Counted from the stretch's first letter, positions 6,109 through 14,735 are shown. The stretch is DNA of 21,004 bases from JBIOJM01 sp044450785 (GCA_044450785.1 JBIOJM010000162.1:1-21004), one strand, 5' to 3'. Translations and numbers: made by a program. Notes: generated by a model from the letters alone, not told the origin.

Positions 6109-8150
6109 CGGATTGTTTCCTTCGTCAGCAACCGCGCGCCGTCACCGACCCGGAACAACACGCCCGTCACACGGCCCTGATTATCGCGCTGGAAGGTGAA
6201 GCGGGCATCGGTGTGCGGTAGGATGAACTCGGTCGGCGAGACCGCCTGCATCACGAGCGGCGTGGGCCGAGCGGGGAGCTTGAAGAGCAAGTGTCCATCG
6301 CCACGGCTGATCGTGATCGGCGGCGCATCCTTCTTCGGCCCTGTAGCATAATCCCCCGTGAATTGATCCAGGGCCTCGGCCGAGAGGGAAACGATCTTCG
6401 GCCGGGCGAGATCTTCCGCCCCGGGCGCGGGGCGCTCGGGCAACTCGCGGAGCCAGATATTGCGGAAGCGGACGAGGTGGCCATGGTCCTGAAGCTGGAT
6501 CGGACCGCGATCAGCGCCGGCCTCGTAGGGTTGCCACTCGAGCCAGTTGGTTCTGCCCCAGAGCTCTTCACTGTTTTGAATGAGAATTCCGTTGTGCGTG
6601 AGCGTCAACCGGGCTGGCTCCAAAAGCTTGCCGTCCTTGTCGAAGCGGGGCCGCCGAAAGGCGATGTCATACGTCTGCCACTCTCCAGGTGGGCGTGAGG
6701 CGTTTGCGAGCGGCGGATACTGGCCGTAAATGGCCCCGGCCTGGCCGTCGGCGTAGGTATCGGCCTGGTAGGAATCGAGCACTTGCAGCTCATACAGGCC
6801 CATGAGGAAAATGCCGCTGTTCCCGCGATCCTGGCCCTTGCCGCCGGGCGGGCTGGGCGACGCCCACTCGACATGCAGTTGAACATCCCCGAACTTACCC
6901 TTGGTCTCGATCGGTCCGGTTCCCGGGGCGACTTCCATGAAGCCGTTCGTCACTTTCCACGGTGCCGGGCCTCCCTCGGGGGTCCGCCAGGCGTCGAGGC
7001 CGGTTCCATCGAACAGGATCATGGCGTCTCTCGGCGTGGGGGCCGCGGCCGAACCAACCACCGGTTCGACAACGGGCGGCTTGGGACGGCGGATGTCGTG
7101 CTGTAACCAGCGCTCGTGGGTATCCAACTTGTGAACCTCTTTCGCGTTGAGTGCCCTGCTCAAGAATTCAGCGACCCCCTCCACAAGTCCAGGAGCAAGT
7201 GGCACCTTGGGATCCGTATAAGTTGCCATTTGCTCGTCAAGCGTCCCGGCGTGCTTCAGCATGTGATTCATCGCCTTGATCTCGAGCCACTGCGCGTCTT
7301 TCTTCGCGGCGGCGAGCAGCTTCGCGTCGTCCACCAAGACCTGCATGTCGGTGGTTCCCTGCACGAGCAGTACCGGGACGTGGAGCGCGGCGATCTCACG
7401 CGCAGGATCGTACTTGAAGTACGAGATCAAGTACGGCTGGACGCTGGGTCGGAACAGGGATTCGAGCAGCTTGGGGATCTCGGCGACGGTACGACCCGCC
7501 GCGAGCTCGGCGATGATCTTGTCGCTTTTGTCCTTCAGCTCCTTGTAGGACGGGGGCAAATTCCTCGCGAGCTGTGCGCGGAGGCCCGAGGGGGCGTCGC
7601 GGCCCGTGCCGGCCAGCGAGACGAACGCGTCGGCGTTGGCCCGTTTGACCGCGAGCATGCCGACGAGCGAGCCCTCGCTGTGGCCGACGATGCCGACCTT
7701 CCCGAACCGGCGGTCCTTGCGAAGGAGATCGACCCAGGCCGCCGCGTCGTCGGCGAGGACGTCGAACCTCAGGTCCTCCTCCTTCAGGCAGGCTTGCCGG
7801 CTCTTGCCGATCCCCCGGCGGTCATAGCGGAGCGCGGCGATCCCCCGTTCGGCGAGCCCCTGACCGACCATCTTCAAGCTGTCGTTCTTGAGCCCCGGCT
7901 GGTTGCCGTCCCGGTCGGTCGGCCCCGACCCCGCAAGCATGACCACGACGGGGAACGGCCCGGCACCTGCCGGCATGTCGATCGCCCCGTGCAGCTCCCC
8001 GGTCTTCGTCACGAGCCGGATCGGCTCGACCGCAGCGCGGGCCGGCTCAGACGGTCGCTGAGGCTCGCTCCCCGAAATTCGCTCTGCTCCGACCATGCAC
8101 GCCACGGCGGCGCCAACCAGGTGCAAACGATGTCGTACGGCGGCCTTCAT
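6105..8150 (-). CDS. Secreted alpha/beta hydrolase fused to a 3-keto-disaccharide hydrolase (DUF1080) domain and a DUF3471-like domain
   Basis: The gene encodes 681 residues. A signal peptide is likely at the N-terminus (LVGAAVACMVGAERISG). Residues 44-335 form an alpha/beta hydrolase: oxyanion region MLAGSGPTDRDGN (71-83), nucleophile elbow GHSEGS with Ser158, acid Asp268 in QGTTDMQ, and His296 in AMNHMLKH. Residues 376-568 form a DUF1080/PF06439 domain of concanavalin-like fold (MILFDGTGLDAWRT to RFRNIWLREL), a family linked to sugar-derivative hydrolysis in planctomycetes and Bacteroidetes. Residues 588-675 look like a DUF3471-type small beta-barrel (FTGDY, DGHLLFKLPARPT, FTFQRDNQGRVTGVLF). 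The frame reaches 8234, but ATG 8150 has GGGGAGG eight bases upstream and starts the signal peptide. It is first in a run with the 125-residue protein and the methyltransferase. The substrate is probably an extracellular carbohydrate ester or derivative (inference). Confidence 0.88.
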   Translation of the reverse strand: MKAAVRHRLHLVGAAVACMVGAERISGSEPQRPSEPARAAVEPIRLVTKTGELHGAIDMPAGAGPFPVVVMLAGSGPTDRDGNQPGLKNDSLKMVGQGLAERGIAALRYDRRGIGKSRQACLKEEDLRFDVLADDAAAWVDLLRKDRRFGKVGIVGHSEGSLVGMLAVKRANADAFVSLAGTGRDAPSGLRAQLARNLPPSYKELKDKSDKIIAELAAGRTVAEIPKLLESLFRPSVQPYLISYFKYDPAREIAALHVPVLLVQGTTDMQVLVDDAKLLAAAKKDAQWLEIKAMNHMLKHAGTLDEQMATYTDPKVPLAPGLVEGVAEFLSRALNAKEVHKLDTHERWLQHDIRRPKPPVVEPVVGSAAAPTPRDAMILFDGTGLDAWRTPEGGPAPWKVTNGFMEVAPGTGPIETKGKFGDVQLHVEWASPSPPGGKGQDRGNSGIFLMGLYELQVLDSYQADTYADGQAGAIYGQYPPLANASRPPGEWQTYDIAFRRPRFDKDGKLLEPARLTLTHNGILIQNSEELWGRTNWLEWQPYEAGADRGPIQLQDHGHLVRFRNIWLRELPERPAPGAEDLARPKIVSLSAEALDQFTGDYATGPKKDAPPITISRGDGHLLFKLPARPTPLVMQAVSPTEFILPHTDARFTFQRDNQGRVTGVLFRVGDGARLLTKETIR

Positions 8151-8234
8151 GCGATCGACCTCCCCAGCAATCCCATGTGAAGCGTCTCGAAGTTCCCTTC
8201 GTCCGAATGGGCTCCGACGGAAGGGCGCTGGCAT

Positions 8235-8250
8235 TTAGAAGATCGTCTAA
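8235..8250. promoter_or_regulatory. Dyad at the predicted start site of the leftward operon (possible operator)
   Basis: TTAGAAGATCGTCTAA is a 16-base palindrome apart from one central mismatched pair. It abuts the -10 of the candidate leftward promoter (one shared base), a usual position for repressor binding. Confidence 0.3.
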
Positions 8251-8278
8251 TTGTCTGGAACTCTGGATGATAGGGCAA
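8250..8278 (-). promoter_or_regulatory. Candidate promoter of the leftward hydrolase operon
   Basis: On the minus strand TTGCCC (8273-8278) and GACAAT (8250-8255) are separated by 17 bases; each matches the consensus at four of six positions. The predicted leader before the ATG at 8150 is about 90 bases. Confidence 0.3.
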
Positions 8279-8326
8279 GAGGGTCCTTGGCGAGCGCCGG
8301 GGGCGTCGTTGAGATCAAAAGCCGAA

Positions 8327-8355
8327 TTGTTGGACGAACGCTCTCCGATTATAGT
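8327..8355 (+). promoter_or_regulatory. Candidate promoter of the small membrane protein gene
   Basis: TTGTTG (8327-8332) and TATAGT (8350-8355) are 17 bases apart, and the ATG at 8407 follows about 45 bases beyond the predicted start. Confidence 0.45.
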
Positions 8356-8406
8356 GAATGATGGTATTCAAAGCGCCACACCATGTTGCAATCAAGGGGC
8401 GCGTCC

Positions 8407-8814
8407 ATGGGCGTCGTCGAGACTCTCGTGATCATCCTGGCCATTGCAAGCTCCGCTGTTGTGGTCGGTTTTCTGTTATTGGCCCGAACAGGATTCATTG
8501 TGGCGCCGAAGCCCATGGACACGCCTGCACCGCAAATGGGCCGCCAGAAGGAACTTTTACGCGAGATCAGCCAGATCAACGAAAAACTCTCGGCCGAATT
8601 CTGGCGGCGCTATTACGAGTTGGTGGCCAAGCGCGACGCGGACCTCTTAATCCCAGACAGGCCCGAGCTGCAAGAGTTAATCCGTATGACCGACGACCTT
8701 GAGCTGCGTCAAGCCGAGCGGCTGGAGATACTCAGCAAGCTCGCGAGGCTTCGGAAGGCGACTTTGTCCGAGGTAATGAAGCACTCAGACGTACCAGTCT
8801 TGGCCCATGGCTGA
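8407..8814 (+). CDS. Small single-pass membrane protein with helical cytoplasmic part
   Basis: The gene encodes 135 residues and I do not recognise a family. One transmembrane segment lies near the N-terminus (VETLVIILAIASSAVVVGFL, about residues 4-28), followed by a proline-containing linker and about 90 residues rich in charged heptad-like helices (ELLREISQINEKLSAEFWRR and LRQAERLEILSKLARLRK) that may form a coiled coil. An alternative ATG at 8383 lacks a ribosome site, while ATG 8407 has AAGGGG eight bases upstream. It is divergently transcribed from the hydrolase operon, with 256 bases between start codons. A membrane-anchored scaffold is a possible role, but this is speculation. Confidence 0.75.
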   Translation: MGVVETLVIILAIASSAVVVGFLLLARTGFIVAPKPMDTPAPQMGRQKELLREISQINEKLSAEFWRRYYELVAKRDADLLIPDRPELQELIRMTDDLELRQAERLEILSKLARLRKATLSEVMKHSDVPVLAHG

Positions 8815-9163
8815 CGGTCGAATCCCCGAGAGTCTGAGAGCCGAGGTCGCGGAACGGGCTCGGCACCTTTGCGAGTGAGGGATTAACAGACATCGGACAA
8901 ACGACCATCAAGACACTGCGAATGAATCGTCAGGGCCTCATCAACATGCGTCGTTCCCTGATCCCCGACGGCGTGCATCCGCCGCCTGAACCGGAGTGAC
9001 GGAATCCGCTCGGCTGGAGCCTGCTTGACAAAGGGCTCGGACCTTGCGACGGTTGAAGACAGCGAATCCTACCTGATGAGAACGCCCGCCGACGGGGACA
9101 TGCCCACGCCCACCTTGGCTCGAGTCGCGCCGGTTTGCCACCGGATCGGAGGAGATCTCCCCC
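8815..9163. other. Intergenic region upstream of the secreted PPC/Ig protein
   Basis: No gene is convincing here. A TTGACA occurs at 9025-9030, but no -10 box follows at 16-18 bases, so no promoter is called. Confidence 0.4.
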
Positions 9164-11521
9164 ATGATTCGGACAGCCTTTATTCTCGCCGTTGCAATCG
9201 GCCTGTTCCTGACCGTCCCGGCCTGGTCTGCTCCTCCGCAGATCAACAACATGACGCCGCTCGGCGGCCAGCGCGGTGTGGCCACCGAGCTGACCATCAG
9301 CGGTTCCAACCTGGCGGGCAACCCCCGACTGATCGCTGCCTTCGGTTTTCAGCTCGTTTCCCCGACGGCAGCTCAGGGCAAGAGCGATGCATCCAACTGG
9401 AAGCTCAAGTTGACGATCGCCCCGACCGCCGCCGTGGGGGTTTATCCGATCCGGGTTCAGACCGACGATGGGATCTCGAACCCGTACCTGTGGGTGGTCG
9501 GCCAGTTGCCGCAGATCGCCGAGAAGGAGGATAACAGCACCTTCGAGGTGGCCCAGTCGATCCCCGATCCCCCCTTGGTCGTGGAGGGCCAGGTTGCGGG
9601 CAACGACGTCGACTTCTTCCGCTTCCACGGCAAGAAAGGGCAGTTCATCGTCGTTGACGCGCAATGCGCGCGCATCGGCTCGGGGATCGATCCGACGATC
9701 CGGTTGACGATGGCCGCGGCCAGCCGCGCCTACATCGCGTCGGCCGACGACTCGCCCGGCCTGGCGACCGACGCCCGGCTGACGGCCGTGCTGCCGGCTG
9801 ACGCCGATTACGTCGTCGAGATTTCGGATTCGCGCTATCAAGGAGCCGCCCGGCCGGTCTATCGCCTGTTGATCGGGGCGGTGCCGATGGCGGAAGAGAT
9901 TTTCCCGCTCGGAGGCCGCGCGGGAGAAACCGTCGGCCTGGAATTACGGGGCGGCAACCTCTCCGGCGTGCGGATCGCCGCGGCGACTTTGAACCCGCCG
10001 TTCGGATCCGAGCTGTTCCCCGCTCGGATCAACAACGCGATGTTGGGCACGGCTGCCGTCGGGGCGCCGGTCCTCGACGTCGAATCGCTGGCGCCGCTGG
10101 TCGTTTCGCGGTATCCTGAGCTTCGCGAGGCCGCCGATCCGCCGGATGCCCCGGTCCGGGCCGTCGCCCCCGTCGTGTTCAATGGCCGGATCGACCCGCC
10201 CGGCGACAACGATCGCTTCGTGCTGGCGACGGCGCCCGGAGTGCGGCTGCGAATCAAGGTGGAAGCCAGCGAGCTCGGCTCGGCGCTCGACGGTGTCCTG
10301 CAGGTGCTCGGCAGCAAGGGCGCGGTGATCGCCAACGCCGACGACACGGTCATCCCTCTGCCAGCGCGCCAGGGCCAGCAGGCGCAATCCCTCGTGTTTG
10401 CCGACCCGTCGCTCGACTTCACGGTTCCCGGGGGCACCAATGAGATCACCCTGGTGATTCGCGACCTCGAGAATCGAGGCGGCGTGGGCTTTCCTTACCG
10501 GATCGTGGTGGAACCCCATTCGCCCGACTTTCAGCTTCTGGTCAACGATCCCCAGGTGAGCATTCCTCGCGGAGGAGCGGCCGCCGTCAGGGTGACCGTT
10601 CGGCGCACGGGTTACAGCGGACCGATCACCGTGACCGTGGCCGACCCGCCTCCGGGTCTGACCGTGCGTGCGGGAACAATCGCCGCCGGACAGAGTGCCG
10701 GCGTGCTCACGCTCTCGGCGGCCGCCGAAGCCTCGTTCCCCGCCGCTGCGATCAAGCTCGTCGGCCGGGGGCAAGGAGAAAACGGTCCGTTCGAACGCCT
10801 GGCATTCAAGCCGGTGGTGTACGCGCAGCAAACGAATTTGCCAATGTGTACGATCAATCACTTCGGCCTGGTTGCCGCCCCCGCATCGGCGGCGCCCGTG
10901 GCGATCGAGACACCGCCGGCCCCCATCGAGGTCCCTCACGGCTTCAGCGCGACGATTCCAGTCAAGGTCGTACGCACCAAGGGGGCTGACTCGGCACTCG
11001 CGATCGCGCCACTTCCCTTGCCGGCGGGCATCACCATTGCCGGCGCGACGATCGCCGAGAAGGCGAGCGAGGGTAAGGTCATGGTCAAGGCGGCGGTCGC
11101 GGCACCCCTGGGGACGATGACGATCGTCTTGCAAGCCAAGGGAAGATTTGCCGGCGCGGAGCGGACGCTTGACCTTCCCGCAGTGACCCTGACCGTGGTG
11201 TCACCCGCCTTGGTCGAGCTGGCCGCGCCCGCCATCGAGGTCAAGGCCGGCGCGACGGTCGAGCTCAAGGGGAAGATCGTCCGCAAGGGGACGTTCGATG
11301 CACCCGTCACCGTCAAGATCAACGGCCTGCCGGCCGGGTTGAAGGCAGAGCCGGTCACCGTGGCCGGCGGCGCGTCGAACTTCGTCGTGAAGGTCGTCGC
11401 CGACGCCAAGGCCGCCGCGACCTCAGCCGGCAGTCAGGTCGCCCTGGCCTTCCAGGTCGAAAAGAAGGATTATCCGGTTCCGCCCACCCCGTTGGCGGTC
11501 AAGGTCCTTCCGCTCAAGTAG
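9164..11521 (+). CDS. Secreted multi-domain protein with PPC-like and Ig-like domains
   Basis: The gene encodes 785 residues. A signal peptide (MIRTAFILAVAIGLFLTVPA, cleavage probably after WSA) exports it. Residues 25-113 resemble an IPT/TIG-type beta domain (PPQINNMTPLGGQRGVATEL). Residues 116-240 match a bacterial pre-peptidase C-terminal (PPC) domain (EVAQSIPDPP, then NDVDFFRFHGKKGQFIVVDA and DYVVEISDSRYQG). A second PPC-like unit follows at about 330-450 (GRIDPPGDNDRFVLA). The remainder consists of Ig-like or NEW3-like beta modules (for example ITVTVADPPPGLTVRAGTI and PVTVKINGLPAGLKAEPVTV). There is no protease domain and no membrane anchor. GGAGGA lies upstream of the start. Proteins of this layout commonly sit beside cytochrome c and DUF1501 genes in planctomycetes; the cytochrome gene follows after 45 bases, probably in one operon. 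Role is unknown; extracellular binding or scaffolding is likely. Confidence 0.85.
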   Translation: MIRTAFILAVAIGLFLTVPAWSAPPQINNMTPLGGQRGVATELTISGSNLAGNPRLIAAFGFQLVSPTAAQGKSDASNWKLKLTIAPTAAVGVYPIRVQTDDGISNPYLWVVGQLPQIAEKEDNSTFEVAQSIPDPPLVVEGQVAGNDVDFFRFHGKKGQFIVVDAQCARIGSGIDPTIRLTMAAASRAYIASADDSPGLATDARLTAVLPADADYVVEISDSRYQGAARPVYRLLIGAVPMAEEIFPLGGRAGETVGLELRGGNLSGVRIAAATLNPPFGSELFPARINNAMLGTAAVGAPVLDVESLAPLVVSRYPELREAADPPDAPVRAVAPVVFNGRIDPPGDNDRFVLATAPGVRLRIKVEASELGSALDGVLQVLGSKGAVIANADDTVIPLPARQGQQAQSLVFADPSLDFTVPGGTNEITLVIRDLENRGGVGFPYRIVVEPHSPDFQLLVNDPQVSIPRGGAAAVRVTVRRTGYSGPITVTVADPPPGLTVRAGTIAAGQSAGVLTLSAAAEASFPAAAIKLVGRGQGENGPFERLAFKPVVYAQQTNLPMCTINHFGLVAAPASAAPVAIETPPAPIEVPHGFSATIPVKVVRTKGADSALAIAPLPLPAGITIAGATIAEKASEGKVMVKAAVAAPLGTMTIVLQAKGRFAGAERTLDLPAVTLTVVSPALVELAAPAIEVKAGATVELKGKIVRKGTFDAPVTVKINGLPAGLKAEPVTVAGGASNFVVKVVADAKAAATSAGSQVALAFQVEKKDYPVPPTPLAVKVLPLK

Positions 11522-11566
11522 AACGAGACGACGAGGCAAAACCAAACGCCCCGGAGATTTCCCACG

Positions 11567-13192
11567 ATGTCCCGATCCCTTCCCCGCAGCGTCTCGGCGT
11601 CTCTGATCATCGGACTGTTGCTGCCCGTCGCGACCCGAGCGGACGACGGCCAGTCCCCAGCCAAGAAACCAGCCGCGGCTGCCGCTGCCCGGAAGAAAGA
11701 CGCGGCTCAACCGGCCGATCAGAATCGAACCGGCAAGAACAAGCAGGGCATTCCCCCCGCCCCGGCAAAGGGCGTCGCGCCGGCCAAGGACTCCACGGCG
11801 AAGAATGCCACGGCTCCAGCGAAGAATGCCGCGGCGGCCAGGGATGCCCCAGCAAAGATTACCGTGGCGCCGGCTGGCAAGTCCGTCAGCTTCATGCGAG
11901 ACGTCGCACCGATCCTCGTCGAGAACTGCATCGCCTGCCATAACCCTCGCAAGTCGGAAAGCAAGTACGTCATGACGACCTTCGCCCAATTTGCCAAGGG
12001 GGGCCAGCAGGGCGAGGGCATCACGATCGAGCCGGGCGAGCCCGAGGAGAGCAACCTGGTCGAGCTGATCCGGCCGGCCGGCCAGCCGCGGATGCCGTTC
12101 AAACAGGACCCTCTGCCGGCGGAGAAAATCGCGCTCATCGAGCGCTGGGTCGCGGAGGGGGCCAGGTACGACGGCAATTCGCCCGGCGAGGACTGGACGA
12201 TCCTGCTGCACAAGACGCAGTTGGTCACGATCCCCGCAGCCTATCCCGTGACGGTTCCGATCACCGCCCTGGAATTCAGCCGCGATGGATCGACGATTGC
12301 GGCGTCAGGTTATCACGAGATCACGTTCTGGAAGACGGCTGACGGAACGCTGGCTCGCCGCCTGAGCGGGCTGGCCGAGCGGATCTACGACATCGCCTAC
12401 AGCCCGGACGGCAAGTGGATGGCGACCGCCAGCGGCGACCCCGGCCTCTTCGGCGTCGCCAAGCTCTGGCTCGCCGAGCCGGGCGGCGGCGGCAAGCCGG
12501 TCCGCGACATCGTCGAGACCCAGGACGTCGTGTTCTCGGTCGCTTTCAGCCCCAACAGCAAGAAGATCGCCACCGCGGGGGCCGACCGCACCATCCGGAT
12601 CTTCGAGGTCGAGACGGGAAAGCTGTTGACTCAGATCGAGGACCACGCCGACTGGATCTTCGCGATCGCCTTCAGCCCCGACGGCAAGCGGCTGGCCAGC
12701 GCCAGCCGTGACAAGACCAGCAAAGTGTTCGACGTCGAGAAGAAAGAGTCGCTCGTGACCTTCCCGGCTCATGCCCAGCCGGTTTACACCGTCTCGTTCA
12801 CACCCGACGGCAAGGGTGTCGGCACCGGCGGCGAGGACAACCGGATCCGGATCTGGAACCCCGACAACGACGGCAAAGCGATCCGCGAGATCGGCGGTTT
12901 CGGCGGCACGGTCTTCAAACTGCTCTACTCACCTGACGGTAAGAACTTGCTCGCTTGCAGCGCCGATAAGTCCGTCCACGTCTTCGACGCCAAAGGGTCC
13001 TCGTTGCGCCGTTTGCAGGGACACACCGACTGGGTCTATGCCCTGGCGGTCTCTCGCGACGGCAAGACCGTGGCCTCGGGGAGCTGGGACGGCGAGGTCC
13101 GGCTTTGGAACTTGGCCGACGGCAAGCCCCTCCGCACCATCATCGCCGCGCCGGGCTACAAGGCAATCGCAGCCAAGACCGCGGCGAAGTGA
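11567..13192 (+). CDS. Planctomycete-type cytochrome c fused to a WD40 propeller
   Basis: The gene encodes 541 residues. An N-terminal hydrophobic segment (SASLIIGLLLPVATRADD) acts as export signal. An unusual linker of about 75 residues rich in Ala, Lys and Pro (28-100) follows. Residues 105-202 form a PSCyt1-type cytochrome c domain: heme motif CIACH (121-125) in PILVENCIACHNPRKS, with Met176 in RMPFKQDP as likely axial ligand and IERWVAEGARYDG closing the domain. Residues 228-525 carry about seven WD40 blades (FSRDGSTIAASG, YSPDGKWMATAS, FSPNSKKIATAG, FSPDGKRLASAS, FTPDGKGVGTGG, YSPDGKNLLACS, SRDGKTVASGSWD). These fusions are a planctomycetal signature; electron-transfer partner and role are unknown. 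GGAG lies ten bases before the start. The stop is three bases from that of the convergent DUF1501 gene. Confidence 0.93.
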   Translation: MSRSLPRSVSASLIIGLLLPVATRADDGQSPAKKPAAAAAARKKDAAQPADQNRTGKNKQGIPPAPAKGVAPAKDSTAKNATAPAKNAAAARDAPAKITVAPAGKSVSFMRDVAPILVENCIACHNPRKSESKYVMTTFAQFAKGGQQGEGITIEPGEPEESNLVELIRPAGQPRMPFKQDPLPAEKIALIERWVAEGARYDGNSPGEDWTILLHKTQLVTIPAAYPVTVPITALEFSRDGSTIAASGYHEITFWKTADGTLARRLSGLAERIYDIAYSPDGKWMATASGDPGLFGVAKLWLAEPGGGGKPVRDIVETQDVVFSVAFSPNSKKIATAGADRTIRIFEVETGKLLTQIEDHADWIFAIAFSPDGKRLASASRDKTSKVFDVEKKESLVTFPAHAQPVYTVSFTPDGKGVGTGGEDNRIRIWNPDNDGKAIREIGGFGGTVFKLLYSPDGKNLLACSADKSVHVFDAKGSSLRRLQGHTDWVYALAVSRDGKTVASGSWDGEVRLWNLADGKPLRTIIAAPGYKAIAAKTAAK

Positions 13193-13195
13193 GGT

Positions 13196-14506
13196 TCAAC
13201 CGAACAATTCCCGGATCGGTTTACCGTCCTCGACCAGTGCGGACGACCGCCCATCCGGACGGGTCAGATACTGTGCTGCGTCGATGCCCAGGCTGTGATA
13301 GACGGTGGCCAGCAGGTCCTGGGGCGTGACGGGCCTCTCGGTGGGAGAGCCGGCCTGCGCGTCGCTCGAGCCGACCACCTGTCCGCCGCGAACGCCGCCG
13401 CCGGCGAGCGCGACGCTCCAGACGCCCGGCCAGTGGTCGCGGCCACCCGTCGAGTTGAGCCGGGGTGTGCGGCCGAACTCCCCCGCCGCAACCACGAGCG
13501 TCGTTTCCAGTCGACCACGGAGCTCCAGATCGTCGATCAAGGCCGCGAAGGCTCGGTCGAAGGTCGGTAGCAACACGTTGGCGTAGTCGTCCAGTGTGCT
13601 GAACGGCGCCGCGCCGTGGCAGTCCCATGTGGTGCGGTTGAACACCGTCTCGAACATGTTGACCGTGACCACACGGCCACCCGCCTCGACCAGCCGCCGG
13701 GCCAGCAGGCAGCTTTGTCCGAAGGTCGTCCGTCCATAAGCGTCCCGGACTTCCGCGCATTCCTTCTCCAGGTCGAAGGCGTTCCTGGCGGGCCCGGAGA
13801 AGAGCGGCTCGCTCAGCCGGGCCAGCGCCAGAGCACTCGTCGGATCATGCCTCGCGGCATCGTCGAGGAAGCTCCGTGCGCGATCCCACGCCGACCTGGG
13901 GTCGAAGTCCACGGCGGCAGGATCGGTACCCAACTGGAAGGGAGCACACGCAGGCCCCAGCCAGCCCGCCGACTGTCCATGGGGGATGTCAACTCCCGTT
14001 CGCTGGATCGGGCCGGGAAGGACGGTGAAGGGCGGCAGGCCGCCCTTGGCCCCTTTCAAGCTGGTGACCACCGAGCCCACGTGGGGATGCTCTTCGCCCG
14101 CCCGGCACAGCCGGCCGGTCTGGAGCAACTGGTGGCCCGTCTCATGGATCGGCGCGGCATCGTGATGCACGGATCGGACGAGGGCCAGGCGGTCCAGCCG
14201 CGCCGCCATCCGCGGGAGATGTTCGGAAATCCGAACGCCCGGGCAACGAGTCGCAATCGACCGCAATGGTCCCCGTATCGCCGCGGGAGCGTCGGGCTTG
14301 GGGTCCCAGGTCTCCAACTGGCTCGGTCCGCCGACGAGCAAGAGCAAAATGACCGCCCGATCCGATTGCTGGACGACTCCCGCGGGCGTGTCCCAGCCGG
14401 GCCGCCAGAGTCCCAACGAACCGAGCCCCAGCCCCCCCATTTGCAGGAAGCCCCGGCGCGTCGTTCCCGAACCGGTCTTCGAATCTCCTGCGCCCTTCGC
14501 GGTCAT
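13196..14506 (-). CDS. DUF1501 family protein, Tat-exported
   Basis: The gene encodes 436 residues, matching the family (PF07394; sulfatase/alkaline-phosphatase-like fold, common in planctomycetes). A twin-arginine signal is present: TTRRGFLQMGGLGLGSLGL, Arg17-Arg18. Family landmarks are LLLVGGPSQLETWDPKPDAP (54-73), HHDAAPIHETGHQLLQTGR (114-132), DCHG (295-298), and EFGRTPRLN followed by GGRDHWPGVWSVALAGGG (343-371). Possible metal ligands are among these His/Asp residues, but no activity has been assigned to the family to my knowledge. The frame is open to 14617, but ATG 14506 has GGGAGGGAC upstream and begins just before the Tat signal. In relatives the gene is often codirectional with the cytochrome/PPC genes; here it converges on them. 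Confidence 0.93.
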   Translation of the reverse strand: MTAKGAGDSKTGSGTTRRGFLQMGGLGLGSLGLWRPGWDTPAGVVQQSDRAVILLLLVGGPSQLETWDPKPDAPAAIRGPLRSIATRCPGVRISEHLPRMAARLDRLALVRSVHHDAAPIHETGHQLLQTGRLCRAGEEHPHVGSVVTSLKGAKGGLPPFTVLPGPIQRTGVDIPHGQSAGWLGPACAPFQLGTDPAAVDFDPRSAWDRARSFLDDAARHDPTSALALARLSEPLFSGPARNAFDLEKECAEVRDAYGRTTFGQSCLLARRLVEAGGRVVTVNMFETVFNRTTWDCHGAAPFSTLDDYANVLLPTFDRAFAALIDDLELRGRLETTLVVAAGEFGRTPRLNSTGGRDHWPGVWSVALAGGGVRGGQVVGSSDAQAGSPTERPVTPQDLLATVYHSLGIDAAQYLTRPDGRSSALVEDGKPIRELFG

Positions 14507-14707
14507 CTCTGTCCCTCCCTTCCGTACCTCGAATACGGCCATCTTAACGCCGAGTCGGCCAGGGCAACAGATCCCATTATTCGAATGGCAGCCTCTTGCT
14601 CCCCAAGGGATGTCCACGGTATGATTGACTCGGTGATATTATCGCGCTGGTGGTGCGCCTGCGACCAGGCAACGCGGACTGGTTTTTTGCCGCGTGAGGG
14701 AAGACCC
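14507..14707. other. Divergent intergenic region between DUF1501 and the tRNA/tuf operon
   Basis: No gene is seen. It must contain the promoter of the DUF1501 gene, but no hexamer pair stands out on the minus strand. Confidence 0.4.
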
Positions 14708-14735
14708 TTGCAACGTGCTCTGTCCAGCGTATAAT
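14708..14735 (+). promoter_or_regulatory. Promoter of the tRNA-tuf operon
   Basis: TTGCAA (14708-14713) and a perfect TATAAT (14730-14735) are separated by 16 bases. The predicted start is about 16 bases before the first tRNA. This is the best sigma-70 type promoter in the window, as expected for a strongly expressed stable-RNA/EF-Tu transcript. Confidence 0.7.

Noticed and set aside
7116..8180. Plus-strand open frame of 354 codons opposite the hydrolase
   Set aside because: A shadow of the alpha/beta hydrolase, whose catalytic motifs lie on the minus strand.
9025..9030. TTGACA as a -35 box for the PPC/Ig gene
   Set aside because: No acceptable -10 hexamer at 16-18 bases downstream.
8930..9841. 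Minus-strand open frame of 303 codons over the start of the PPC/Ig gene
   Set aside because: It overlaps the true coding sequence and has low-complexity Arg/Gly composition and no ribosome site.
9944..11134. Minus-strand open frame of 396 codons within the PPC/Ig gene
   Set aside because: Antisense of a gene with a clear signal peptide and domains; the composition is Arg/Asp/Gly-rich with no motif.
13616..14734. Plus-strand open frame of 372 codons opposite DUF1501
   Set aside because: Antisense of a clearly recognised family and runs into the tRNA promoter.
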